From an uncultured Paracoccaceae bacterium (GTDB taxonomy: Bacteria > Pseudomonadota > Alphaproteobacteria > Rhodobacterales > Rhodobacteraceae): a stretch of 64,000 nucleotides of DNA. The translations under genes were made by a program, and so were the position numbers. Shown here in pieces: positions 29,601 through 38,368 of this stretch (within the stretch, counting starts at the first letter, position 1; each line of letters starts with the position of its first letter). The notes beneath the pieces are model-generated. The model was given only the letters and a program-made list of their open reading frames with translations, was not told where the DNA came from and searched no databases. The stretch covers positions 351,134-415,133 of the forward strand of contig CANMQO010000003.1 of NCBI GenBank assembly GCA_947500055.1, given 5' to 3'.

Positions 29601-30980
29601 GTGACAAAAAACCGAGCGAGTTCTGAAAAAGCCAGTCTGACGCGATGCCTACTTTTGTCATCAGTTTACCTTTTGACCGGCGCAACCACACTGCGGGCAC
29701 AAGAAACAGGTGGTCTGACTGCTACGCTTGATGTCGCCCAAAGTCTTGCCTATCGCGAAGAAGAGGGGTTCAGCGCCGGGGAAGTGTCCGAATTTCGGTC
29801 TCTTACAACACTCGGCTTTGGCATAAATAGCGAGACACGCAATCAAAGTCTTGCTTTCGGCATTTCGTCCGGATTGGCGGTTGCCCTTGGTGACGAAGGC
29901 GAAGCCACATTTGAAGGAACGCAAGCCACACTTGATTATACACTGGATAACCGTGACACGTTGCTGACGTTTGGCGCACGCTATCGGCGTGATCAGGTGG
30001 ATGATCTGGTCTTCGATACAACACTTGTTGATGATGAAATTACCTCAGGCGCTGGACTGCGCGAAGTAACAACAATGACCGCCGGGTTAACATTTGGTCG
30101 CGAAAGCCGAGTAGGTGGCGTTTTCGAGTACAGTTTCCAAGACAGCCGTTTTTCTGATGTTTTGGATACGTCGCTGCGGGACAGCACCCGTCAGGATGCA
30201 TCAGCCCGGGTCAGTTTCGAGCTCACACGCGTGACGACAATTGACCTGTTTGCCGCGTGGAGCGAGCTTGACGAACAGGGAAGTGGATCCACCGACCGTG
30301 AAACCAGCCGCGTCGGCATCGGTCTTGAATACCAAATCAGCCCGATCACAAGGGTGACTGGCGAGATCGCTTATAGTGAAGAGGAAAGCCGGGGCGACAT
30401 TGTCGACCAGACTGACGGTCTCAACTACGCGGTGTCGTTGGTGCGAACTCGACCGAACGGCACGGTTAATCTGAACTACATCCAAACCGATACGCTCAAC
30501 GGTGCAAGGCGTCAGTTGACAGCGGGACAGGAGCTAACCCTGCGGCGCGGTTCGTTGAACTATGCTCTTGGAGCAACCCGCACAGATGGGTTCGATGCGC
30601 AATTGCTTGCAAACCTGACCTATAGTTACGAGTTAGACCGCAACAGCACGACCGACATTTCACTCAGCCAGATCGGCACTATTAATGGTGACAACGAAGA
30701 GGTCGTGAACAGCCGTCTGGAACTCTCTTACAGCCGTGCCTTAAATCGTGTATCTGGCATCAACAGTACCCTATCGGTTGTTGACGAGAATGTGCTCGAA
30801 GATGCGGCCACGGACCAGCGTTCGATCCGCTTTAACGTGAACTATGACCATGAAGTGGGCGGCGATTGGCTGCTGACATCGGGATTTGAAATTTCGTCGG
30901 TGCGCGTGGACGGTGAAGATGATCGCAACCGAAATTCCATCTATATTGGCCTTTCACGAAGTTACGTTTATCGTCCCTGA
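29601..30980 (+). CDS. Large outer-membrane beta-barrel protein next to polysaccharide export gene
   Basis: About 459 residues. I prefer the GTG at 29601, with GGGGG six bases upstream, over an ATG at 29574 that lacks a Shine-Dalgarno; either gives a signal peptide ending LRAQ. The mature chain is a long series of alternating strands (DTLLTFGARYRRDQVD, RVGGVFEYSFQDSRF, RVGIGLEYQI, IRFNVNYDHEVG) and ends in an aromatic strand IYIGLSRSYVYRP. This is typical of large barrels that partner exopolysaccharide export proteins. It is 30 bases after the short OPX gene. No close named homologue recognised. Confidence 0.65.
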   Translation: MTKNRASSEKASLTRCLLLSSVYLLTGATTLRAQETGGLTATLDVAQSLAYREEEGFSAGEVSEFRSLTTLGFGINSETRNQSLAFGISSGLAVALGDEGEATFEGTQATLDYTLDNRDTLLTFGARYRRDQVDDLVFDTTLVDDEITSGAGLREVTTMTAGLTFGRESRVGGVFEYSFQDSRFSDVLDTSLRDSTRQDASARVSFELTRVTTIDLFAAWSELDEQGSGSTDRETSRVGIGLEYQISPITRVTGEIAYSEEESRGDIVDQTDGLNYAVSLVRTRPNGTVNLNYIQTDTLNGARRQLTAGQELTLRRGSLNYALGATRTDGFDAQLLANLTYSYELDRNSTTDISLSQIGTINGDNEEVVNSRLELSYSRALNRVSGINSTLSVVDENVLEDAATDQRSIRFNVNYDHEVGGDWLLTSGFEISSVRVDGEDDRNRNSIYIGLSRSYVYRP

Positions 30981-31052
30981 AGCTCATATCTTGCTGTTCA
31001 AACTCCTGAACCACTAGCGTAAGGGTCGAAATTTTCGATACGCCTTTGCATT

Positions 31053-31484
31053 TTATCTGACCACAAAAACTGAGCAATTGGAGTGCCGAACGACGCGCGC
31101 CGCGTTGGGACCAAGAAGGTAGTCTTTAAAGTCCGGCCTGTGCGCACCGATCACGATGAGGTCCGCCTTTGATAGTTCTGCGGCTTTGAGGACTTCTTCG
31201 TAGGCATTACCGACCGCAACAATGTGCCGCACCTTGTCGTTGGCCTCGGCGCCAATCTTACCAATCACCAAATCATTCAATGCCTGCGCGGCGCCGTCCC
31301 GCGCCGTCTTAACGTGGTGATCCTGAAAATATGCCCCAACGACCGTCGCACCAAAATCCGGAACCACAGTGATTACGTCAAGCTGGGCATTGTCGAGATC
31401 AGCCATCTTCTTGGCCATCTCAAGGACATGTGCCTCTTCGTCAGGTCGATTGATGTCGATGGCACACAAAACTGTCCGGGTCAT
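31053..31484 (-). CDS. Universal stress protein, TRAP-associated
   Basis: A 143-residue UspA-fold protein. It starts TRTVLCAIDINRPD and ends with GAHRPDFKDYLLGPNAARVVRHSNCSVFVVR-type sequence, the ATP-binding loop of the family. Its start overlaps the end of the TRAP permease gene by four bases. In the ectoine TRAP system TeaABC of Halomonas, an adjacent Usp (TeaD) modulates transport in an ATP-dependent way; a similar role is inferred here. Confidence 0.85.
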   Translation of the reverse strand: MTRTVLCAIDINRPDEEAHVLEMAKKMADLDNAQLDVITVVPDFGATVVGAYFQDHHVKTARDGAAQALNDLVIGKIGAEANDKVRHIVAVGNAYEEVLKAAELSKADLIVIGAHRPDFKDYLLGPNAARVVRHSNCSVFVVR

Positions 31485-34090
31485 GCCGTTTCTCCTTCAC
31501 GAAAGGGTATTGCGCGCCGCGATTGGAGCCACGCGATAAAGGCCAGCAACAACAAGGCCGGAATGAAGATCAGCTCTTTGGGGGGCTGATTTGATGTTGC
31601 TTGCACGCTGGCGATTTGCACGGGGTCGTCGCCGTAGAAATCAAACGTGGACAGCGCGTCACCCAGATCCGTGCCAAACATTGGCTCATCCAGACGCTGC
31701 ACGTCGCCCTCGGGCACAATGATGAACCCCAGCGCTTCAAGTCGCGCATCTGCCCCATCCGCATCAGGCACGGTCAACGGCACCGTCACATCCTTGACCT
31801 CAAGCGTATCAAAGTCCGGACCTGAGATTATGGTACGCAGTTGGCTGCCGGGTTCTGCCGCACCCAAGGCCTCGGCAAATGCCGCCGGTGCGATGTTATC
31901 AAACGGCGGCTGGATCTGGTTCATGAAGAACCCCGGCCGGAACAGCGCAAATGCGATAAGCAGCAAGGCAACAGTTTCCCAAATCCGGTTTTTGGTCAGG
32001 AACCAGTTCATCGTTGCCGCAGTGAACACCAAAATCCCCACCGTAGCTGTGATAAAGACAATGATGCCTTGCACCCAGGTGACATCAATCAGCAACAAAT
32101 CAGTGTTGAAGATGAATACGAAGGGTAGGGCGACCGTCCGCAAGCTATAGAAGAAGGCAGTGAACCCGGTGCGGATCGCGTCCCCACCCGACACCGCCGC
32201 AGCAGCAAAACTGGCAAGACCCACCGGCGGCGTCACGTCTGCCATAATCCCGAAGTAAAACACAAAGAGGTGCACCGCGATCAGTGGCACGACAAGCCCC
32301 GATTGCGCGCCCAGTTCCACAACGACCGCCACCATCAGCGACGAGACCACAATGTAATTGGCCGTGGTGGGCAAACCCATCCCGAGGATCAGAGACAGGA
32401 TCGCCACGAAGATCAGCATCAGAATGAGATTTCCACCAGACAGGAACTCAACGAAATCCGCCATGACCTGCCCGATACCTGTCAGCGACACGGTGCCGAC
32501 GATGATGCCCGCTGTTGCGGTCGCAAGACCAATCCCGATCATGTTCCGGGCGCCGTCGATCATCCCCTCAATAAGGTCCATCAGCCCGTCCTGTAGGCGA
32601 CTGATCGCATTCGCCTCACCCCGGAACATCGCCTTGAGTGTTTTCTGCGTCAGCAGGATGCCGAAGAGCAGAAAAGTTGCCCAGAAGGCAGAGAGCCCCG
32701 GCGATTTACGTTCGATCATCAGGAAATACACAAGCACGATGATCGGCAGCAGATAGTAGAGGCCGGATTTGTAGATTTTGGCCACATCGGGCAGTTCGAC
32801 CACCTCGGCGTTGGGATCATCGGGTTCCAGATCCGGGATCTGCGCCGCTAGATAGATCAGCCCGATATAGATGACGGCCAGAAGCGCCGAAAGGATCAAC
32901 CCTGACCCTTCTGGAAACAGCGACACTATGGCCGCAACCGGGTACTGCGTCGCGTAGCAGAGCAAGGCAAAACCTGCGAAGAAGCCGAACATGCCCAATA
33001 CGGTGTTAAACAGGTTGACCACCTTGTTGCCGATGGTCGGCATGTTGTTTTTCACGGCTTCCAAGTGAACGATATAGACAAGTGCGATGTAGGAAATGAT
33101 CGCGGGCAGGAAGGCATGTGTGATGACCTCCACATAGGATATCCCCACATATTCAACCATTAAGAAGGCTGCGGCACCCATAACCGGCGGCATGATCTGC
33201 CCATTTACAGATGATGCCACCTCGACCGATCCGGCCTTTTCGGCGCTGAAGCCTACACGTTTCATCAATGGAATTGTGAATGTGCCGGTAGTGACCACGT
33301 TGGCGATGGAAGAACCAGAGATCAGACCGGTGGCGGCAGAGCCGACAACAGCGGCTTTTGCCGGGCCACCACGTAGGTGGCCAAGGGCGCCAAACGCCAT
33401 TTTGATAAAGTAGTTGCCCGCACCCGCCTTATCGAGCAGCGCACCAAACAACACGAAAAGAAACACAAACTTCGTCGACACCCCAAGTGCAATGCCGAAC
33501 ACGCCTTCGGACGTGATCCACATATGGCTCATGGCTTTGCGCAAGGATGCCCCGGCCCAGCGGATTTGATCCGGAACCGCTTCGGATGACCCGAAGAAAA
33601 CGTAGAACAGGAACACGAACGCGAGGATCACCATCACTGGTCCCAGCACACGGTATGATGCGATAAAGAGCAGGATTAGCCCCGCAAGTGCGAAATAGGC
33701 GTCATAGACATCCGCCAAACCGCCATTGCTGACGATCTTTTCGTAGAAGAAATAGCCATAGAGCGCCAGAAATGCCCCGACGATCCCAAGCGCCCAATCG
33801 TAGTAGGGAATGCGGTCCCTGGGGCTGGATTTGAACAAAGGATAGGCCATCGCAGCCAGGAATATGGCAAAAGCCAAATGGATTTGCCGCGAGTTGTTAA
33901 TCAGATCACCCGGCAGGACGTAGGGGGCGACGGGCGAAGCAAGAAGGACCTGAAAGATCGACCAGATCAACGCAACGGCAGCGATAAATACACCAACTGC
34001 ACCGGTCGGGCTGCGGGCACCACTGTCGCTTGCCGCAACCAGTTCCTGCAGTTCTTCTTCGCTTAGTGCACGGTTTTCATTCGTTGACAT
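31481..34090 (-). CDS. TRAP transporter fused permease (DctQM, TAXI type)
   Basis: An 869-residue inner-membrane protein with many hydrophobic segments. Residues about 25-200 are the small DctQ-like subunit and about 200-740 the large DctM-like subunit, including GLISGSSIANVVTTGTFTIPLMKRVGFS and LGMGLPTTANYIVVSS, both hallmark TRAP motifs. A soluble C-terminal part (about 740-850) precedes a last membrane helix. It uses ion gradients to import a substrate delivered by the TAXI protein encoded just upstream. Usp follows in a four-base overlap. Confidence 0.92.
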   Translation of the reverse strand: MSTNENRALSEEELQELVAASDSGARSPTGAVGVFIAAVALIWSIFQVLLASPVAPYVLPGDLINNSRQIHLAFAIFLAAMAYPLFKSSPRDRIPYYDWALGIVGAFLALYGYFFYEKIVSNGGLADVYDAYFALAGLILLFIASYRVLGPVMVILAFVFLFYVFFGSSEAVPDQIRWAGASLRKAMSHMWITSEGVFGIALGVSTKFVFLFVLFGALLDKAGAGNYFIKMAFGALGHLRGGPAKAAVVGSAATGLISGSSIANVVTTGTFTIPLMKRVGFSAEKAGSVEVASSVNGQIMPPVMGAAAFLMVEYVGISYVEVITHAFLPAIISYIALVYIVHLEAVKNNMPTIGNKVVNLFNTVLGMFGFFAGFALLCYATQYPVAAIVSLFPEGSGLILSALLAVIYIGLIYLAAQIPDLEPDDPNAEVVELPDVAKIYKSGLYYLLPIIVLVYFLMIERKSPGLSAFWATFLLFGILLTQKTLKAMFRGEANAISRLQDGLMDLIEGMIDGARNMIGIGLATATAGIIVGTVSLTGIGQVMADFVEFLSGGNLILMLIFVAILSLILGMGLPTTANYIVVSSLMVAVVVELGAQSGLVVPLIAVHLFVFYFGIMADVTPPVGLASFAAAAVSGGDAIRTGFTAFFYSLRTVALPFVFIFNTDLLLIDVTWVQGIIVFITATVGILVFTAATMNWFLTKNRIWETVALLLIAFALFRPGFFMNQIQPPFDNIAPAAFAEALGAAEPGSQLRTIISGPDFDTLEVKDVTVPLTVPDADGADARLEALGFIIVPEGDVQRLDEPMFGTDLGDALSTFDFYGDDPVQIASVQATSNQPPKELIFIPALLLLAFIAWLQSRRAIPFREGETA

Positions 34091-34206
34091 TTGTCCCCCC
34101 GCCGCCGGTTTCCGGCTTTTCCAACAATCAGGTATCCGACATCGTTGGCCAGATTTGGTGTCAGGGGCCGCTACCGGCCCCCAACGATATCAATGATCAG
34201 GCTCGA

Positions 34207-35175
34207 TTATTCGATCCAACCCTGTTCACGGTAATATTTCTCAGCGCCCGGGTGCAGCGGCGCGGACAGGCCGGCAGTGGCCATCTCTTCGGGCTTGAGG
34301 TTGGCAAATGCAGGGTGCAGGCCGGTAAAGTCATCAAAATTTTCGAAGACAGAGCTGACCAGCGTATAGACGACCTCTTCGGACACGTCAGCAGACGTGA
34401 CAAAGGTCGCACCCACGCCAAATGTCATCGTGTCAGCGTCATTGCCGCGATACATGCCGCCAGGAATTATGGCTGTACGGTAGAAGGAATTGTCGTTCAC
34501 TAGCCCGTCAACGACGTCACCTGCGACCTCAACAAGGACGGAATCGCATGCTGTCGTGGCTTCCTGAATGGAACCAGAGGGGTGGCCAACAGTATAAACC
34601 ATTGCGTCAATCTGGTTGTCGCAAAGTGCGGCTGACTGCTCGGCTGCTTTAAGCTCTGTTGCCAGTGCGAAATCACCGGTGGTCCAGCCCATCGCTTCCA
34701 TCAGGACTTCCATCGTGCCGCGCTGACCAGAGCCGGGGTTACCAATATTTACCCGCTTGCCCTTTAGATCGTCGACCGTCTGAATGCCGCTATCGGCGCG
34801 GGCGACAACGGTGAATGGTTCAGGATGGACAGAGAAAACGGCGCGGAGACCTTCGAAAGGACCGGTTTCTTCAAAACGGGAGGTGCCGTTATAAGCGTGG
34901 TACTGCCAGTCAGATTGGGCGACGCCGAATTCCAGTTCGCCTTCGCGAATGGTGTTGATGTTGTAGACAGAACCGCCCGTGGATTCGACCGAACAGCGCA
35001 CACCGTGGTCGCGGCGCCCCTTGTTCACAAGACGGCAAATCGCACCGCCAGTTGGGTAATATACGCCCGTTACACCACCTGTGCCGATCGTGATGAACTC
35101 TTCTGCATATGCAGTTGGAGCCATCATCGCAGTGGTGACCGCGGCGACGGCCGCGAATTTCAGTTTAGCGAACAT
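34207..35175 (-). CDS. TAXI-family TRAP solute-binding protein
   Basis: A 322-residue periplasmic protein. The start MFAKLKF at 35175 has GGAG six bases upstream; an ATG two codons earlier is too close to it. The signal peptide ends AYA near residue 22. The mature start EEFITIGTGGVTGVYYPTGGAICRLVN is the TAXI hallmark, with SGQRGTMEVLMEAMGW further on. The ligand is unknown; the nearby catabolic genes suggest an amino compound. It lies between the RpiR regulator and the TRAP permease. Confidence 0.92.
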   Translation of the reverse strand: MFAKLKFAAVAAVTTAMMAPTAYAEEFITIGTGGVTGVYYPTGGAICRLVNKGRRDHGVRCSVESTGGSVYNINTIREGELEFGVAQSDWQYHAYNGTSRFEETGPFEGLRAVFSVHPEPFTVVARADSGIQTVDDLKGKRVNIGNPGSGQRGTMEVLMEAMGWTTGDFALATELKAAEQSAALCDNQIDAMVYTVGHPSGSIQEATTACDSVLVEVAGDVVDGLVNDNSFYRTAIIPGGMYRGNDADTMTFGVGATFVTSADVSEEVVYTLVSSVFENFDDFTGLHPAFANLKPEEMATAGLSAPLHPGAEKYYREQGWIE

Positions 35176-35209
35176 ATTCATCTCCCTTTGGTTGTATGTT
35201 CTTAGGTTT

Positions 35210-36073
35210 TCAGAGATCCCAGACTTCGGCAAGGACCCGATTGGCACCCTCCACTTCCGCGATCCTTGCGCGGGCAGCCGGGCCTGACCGGCTGACCAGA
35301 ACCCCGATCAGGGTTTCCACAAGGAACATCGTGACGACGTAGGAGGAATAGAAATGCGGGCTGTCAGTAGGCACAAAAAACCGTGCCGCCGCATGTTTGA
35401 GCGCCGGACAGCTATGGGTGTCGGTTATCAGGACGACATAGACACCCTGTTGTTGCGCCAGTTCGGCCGCCCGCAGCGCGCGGCTCGAAAATGGAGGCTT
35501 GGTGACGATGATCAAAACGTCGCGCTGGTCGAGGCCCGCGATGCCTCCGCCAAGCGACGCGCCCATCCGGCTGGCCATCGCCCAGTTATCGGCGCAGAAG
35601 CTGGCCATGTAGGACAGGTATTCAACGACACCGGTTGACCCAAGCGCGCCCAGCAAGAGAACCTTGCGGGCCGCCGCAATACGGTCGACGGCAGCATCGA
35701 GCATATCGCGATCCACCGTTTCCATGAAGGATTGCAAATTTGCCTGGCAGGCGGCGAAATGCGCGTCCAGAAAATGCGCTTCCTGTTTGCTGTGATCCTG
35801 CTGAAGCCGTTCGGCGCGGTCGGCAAACCTGTTGACCCGCAGGTTGATTTTCTTGCGCATTTCTTCGCGCAAATCCTCAAATCCGTCATATTCCAGTGCC
35901 CGGGCAAGGCGCGAAAAGGCCGCCGGTGAAATGCCACTGTCGCGCGACACAGTCCGCAGCGTTCGCGTGGCAGTGTCCACGGGATTCTCGATGACATAGT
36001 CAGCAGCAGAGCGCAGCGTCTCACTTAAGTCACTGTATCGTTCCGATAGGCGCATTTCGAACGACAAATTCAA
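35210..36073 (-). CDS. MurR/RpiR-family transcriptional regulator
   Basis: About 287 residues. An N-terminal helix-turn-helix (TRTLRTVSRDSGISPAAFSRLARALEY) is followed by a SIS sugar-phosphate-isomerase-like domain (KVLLLGALGSTGVVEYLSYMA; DVLIIVTKPPFSSRALRAAELA). The TTG at 36073 has GGAGG five bases before it; an ATG at 36055 and a GTG at 36091 are other options. It heads the TRAP operon and is divergent from the aminotransferase, so it probably controls both through the 36.1-kb intergenic region. Confidence 0.85.
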   Translation of the reverse strand: MNLSFEMRLSERYSDLSETLRSAADYVIENPVDTATRTLRTVSRDSGISPAAFSRLARALEYDGFEDLREEMRKKINLRVNRFADRAERLQQDHSKQEAHFLDAHFAACQANLQSFMETVDRDMLDAAVDRIAAARKVLLLGALGSTGVVEYLSYMASFCADNWAMASRMGASLGGGIAGLDQRDVLIIVTKPPFSSRALRAAELAQQQGVYVVLITDTHSCPALKHAAARFFVPTDSPHFYSSYVVTMFLVETLIGVLVSRSGPAARARIAEVEGANRVLAEVWDL

Positions 36074-36105
36074 GGTCCCCTCCCAGATCACATGACTGTC
36101 CGTTT

Positions 36106-36144
36106 TGTTTCATGCATTGTCAACAATTGATTCATCTGTTTCAT
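36106..36144. promoter_or_regulatory. Candidate operator: direct repeats and a short palindrome
   Basis: The 102-base gap between the divergent RpiR gene and aminotransferase gene holds two copies of TGTTTCAT (36106-36113 and 36137-36144) 31 bases apart, about three helical turns. Between them is ATTGT-CA-ACAAT (36116-36127). This arrangement suits a dimer or tetramer of the RpiR protein; the assignment is inference. Confidence 0.4.
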
Positions 36145-36175
36145 TCACGCCGAACCCAAACGAACGGACAACCCA

Positions 36176-37495
36176 ATGTCACATGTATTTCCGCGTCACA
36201 CCAAGGGATCAATGCCCGTCGCCGTTCGGGGTGACGGGATTTATATCTATGATTCAAATGGGAAATCTTATCTGGATGGATCAGGCGGCGCTGCAGTGTC
36301 CTGCCTTGGACACGGTGATCCCGATGTAATTGCCGCAATCAAGACACAGCTCGAATCTCTGGAATTTGCGCATACCGGGTTTTTGACATCCGAACCTGCG
36401 GAGGCGTTAGCAACTCAATTGGTGAAACACGCGCCTTTTGGAATTGATCGGGTCTATCTCGTTTCTGGCGGGTCCGAAGCGGTTGAGGCTGCCTTGAAAC
36501 TGTCACGCCAGTACATGATCGAAATTGGCCAACCTCAGCGAACCCGTTTCATAGCACGACGCCAAAGCTATCATGGGAATACTCTGGGGGCATTGGGCAC
36601 GGGCGGAAACCTGTGGCGGAGGGAGCCTTTTGACCCTCTGATGGCGTCGGCAAGTCACATTGCACCCTGCTACGAATACCGAGGGCGTTCCGAAGGCGAG
36701 AGTGTTGAACAGTACGGTTTGCGTGTCGCAAACGAGCTGGAGGCTGAGCTGAAACGCGTAGGGCCTGAAACCGTAATCGGTTTTTTAGCTGAGCCTGTTG
36801 TTGGGGCAACCTCCGGTGCCGTGCCTGCGGTCACGGGCTACTTCAAACGCATTCGTGAGCTTTGCGATCAATACGGGATCCTGCTGATCCTTGATGAGGT
36901 CATGTGCGGCATGGGGCGAACCGGGACGCTTTTTGCCTGCGAACAGGACGACGTCCGTCCCGATATTGTCACGATCGCCAAAGGTTTGGGTGCAGGATAT
37001 CAGCCGATCGGCGCAATGTTATGCACAGCTGACATTTACCGAGCCATCGAACATGGTAGCGGTTACTTCCAACATGGCCATACTTATGTGGGCCATCCCG
37101 TTGCCTGTGCTGCTGCCAATGCCGTCATCACAAAACTGACAGTTGGTGGCCTGACGAAGCAATCTGCGGTGATGGGAGAGTATCTCGGCAAGGCGCTGCA
37201 CGCCGAATTTGGGCAACACCCGCATGTCGGCGACATAAGGGGTCGCGGCATGTTCCGCGGACTGGAGTTTGTGAAAGATCGCGAAACCAAGACACCATTT
37301 GACCCCAACAAGAAACTGGCTGCGCGCCTCAAGGCTAAGGCGATGGATAATGGTCTGATTTGCTATCCGATGAATGGCACAATCGATGGACGCAGTGGCG
37401 ATCACGTATTGCTTGCCCCACCTTTCATCAGCACAGAAGCACAGATCGACGAATTGGTCGGCAAACTGTCTGACAGCCTTGAAGCTGTAATCTGA
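36176..37495 (+). CDS. Class III (omega) aminotransferase
   Basis: A 439-residue PLP enzyme of the class III family, which transfers amino groups not in alpha position, or from amines and beta-amino acids. The PLP lysine is in TIAKGLGAGYQPIGAM at residue 269, with the LILDEVMCGMGRTG motif near 240 and VSGGSEAVEAALKLSRQY near 100. It starts MSHVFPRH. Its stop shares a base with the ATG of the BKACE gene (TGATG), so the two enzymes are likely made together and act in sequence: the amino compound to a keto acid, then cleavage. Confidence 0.85.
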   Translation: MSHVFPRHTKGSMPVAVRGDGIYIYDSNGKSYLDGSGGAAVSCLGHGDPDVIAAIKTQLESLEFAHTGFLTSEPAEALATQLVKHAPFGIDRVYLVSGGSEAVEAALKLSRQYMIEIGQPQRTRFIARRQSYHGNTLGALGTGGNLWRREPFDPLMASASHIAPCYEYRGRSEGESVEQYGLRVANELEAELKRVGPETVIGFLAEPVVGATSGAVPAVTGYFKRIRELCDQYGILLILDEVMCGMGRTGTLFACEQDDVRPDIVTIAKGLGAGYQPIGAMLCTADIYRAIEHGSGYFQHGHTYVGHPVACAAANAVITKLTVGGLTKQSAVMGEYLGKALHAEFGQHPHVGDIRGRGMFRGLEFVKDRETKTPFDPNKKLAARLKAKAMDNGLICYPMNGTIDGRSGDHVLLAPPFISTEAQIDELVGKLSDSLEAVI

Positions 37496-38271
37496 TGGCG
37501 CTCCCGCTTATCATGGTGGCACCAAACGGCGCGCGACTGCAAAAGACAGATCACCCTGCCTTGCCTGTCACTCAAGAAGAGCTCGTGACCTGTGCAAAAG
37601 CGTGCTTTGCAGAAGGGGCGACTGCCATTCACGCGCATATTCGCGACGACGAAAATCTTCACTTGTTGGACGCGAAAATCTACCATGATCTGGTTCAGGC
37701 CCTACACGAGAGCGTCCCGGAGATGGCGGTTCAGATTACCACCGAATCTGGCGGGCGGTATGCACCTAAACATCAGATGGAAGTCGCCCTTGCCGCTAGC
37801 GCCGATATGGTCTCAGCCTCAATTCGTGAACTTTGCCGTGTCAGGCAGGATGAAGTGCGGGGGTTCCTTGAGGAATGCAAGGATCGCGGCATCACCCTGC
37901 AACACATCCTTTACGACACTGATGATTGCGCCCTGTTTGAGACCGTCCTAGGCGCCGACACATTGCGCGACCCCGATTTGCAACTGCTTTTTGTCCTCGG
38001 CCGGTACGGGCGAAATCCGGCGCAACCGGAAGACCTCGGTAAATTCCTGGACTGGATGGCAAGATGCAATATTACACCAGATTGGGCGGTCTGTGCCTTT
38101 GGGGAACATGAGGTGGAATGCCTTTTGAACGCTGCCAAAAACGGTGGCAAGTGCAGAACAGGTTTTGAGAATTCGTTCCACTTGTCGGATGGGACCATTG
38201 CAGAGGATAATGCCGCGAAGGTTGCTGACCTCAAGGCACTAATTTTAGATGCCCCGGTGAACGCGGCCTAG
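37495..38271 (+). CDS. BKACE-family beta-keto acid cleavage enzyme (DUF849)
   Basis: A 258-residue TIM-barrel protein. The zinc-binding IHAHIR motif has His46 and His48, and ITTESGG follows near residue 80; both are marks of the 3-keto-5-aminohexanoate cleavage family. These enzymes react a beta-keto acid with acetyl-CoA to give acetoacetate and a new acyl-CoA. Somewhat shorter than the lysine-fermentation enzyme (about 275). The one-base overlap with the aminotransferase suggests the keto acid comes from it. Substrate not readable. Confidence 0.82.
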   Translation: MALPLIMVAPNGARLQKTDHPALPVTQEELVTCAKACFAEGATAIHAHIRDDENLHLLDAKIYHDLVQALHESVPEMAVQITTESGGRYAPKHQMEVALAASADMVSASIRELCRVRQDEVRGFLEECKDRGITLQHILYDTDDCALFETVLGADTLRDPDLQLLFVLGRYGRNPAQPEDLGKFLDWMARCNITPDWAVCAFGEHEVECLLNAAKNGGKCRTGFENSFHLSDGTIAEDNAAKVADLKALILDAPVNAA

Positions 38272-38368
38272 CGTCAACCAGTGGTTCTGTGGTCAACGAC
38301 ATCGCCTATCGTTAATCACCCGTATTGTTGAGGCCAATTACTGGAAGCTCAGCGCTCAAACATCAAAA

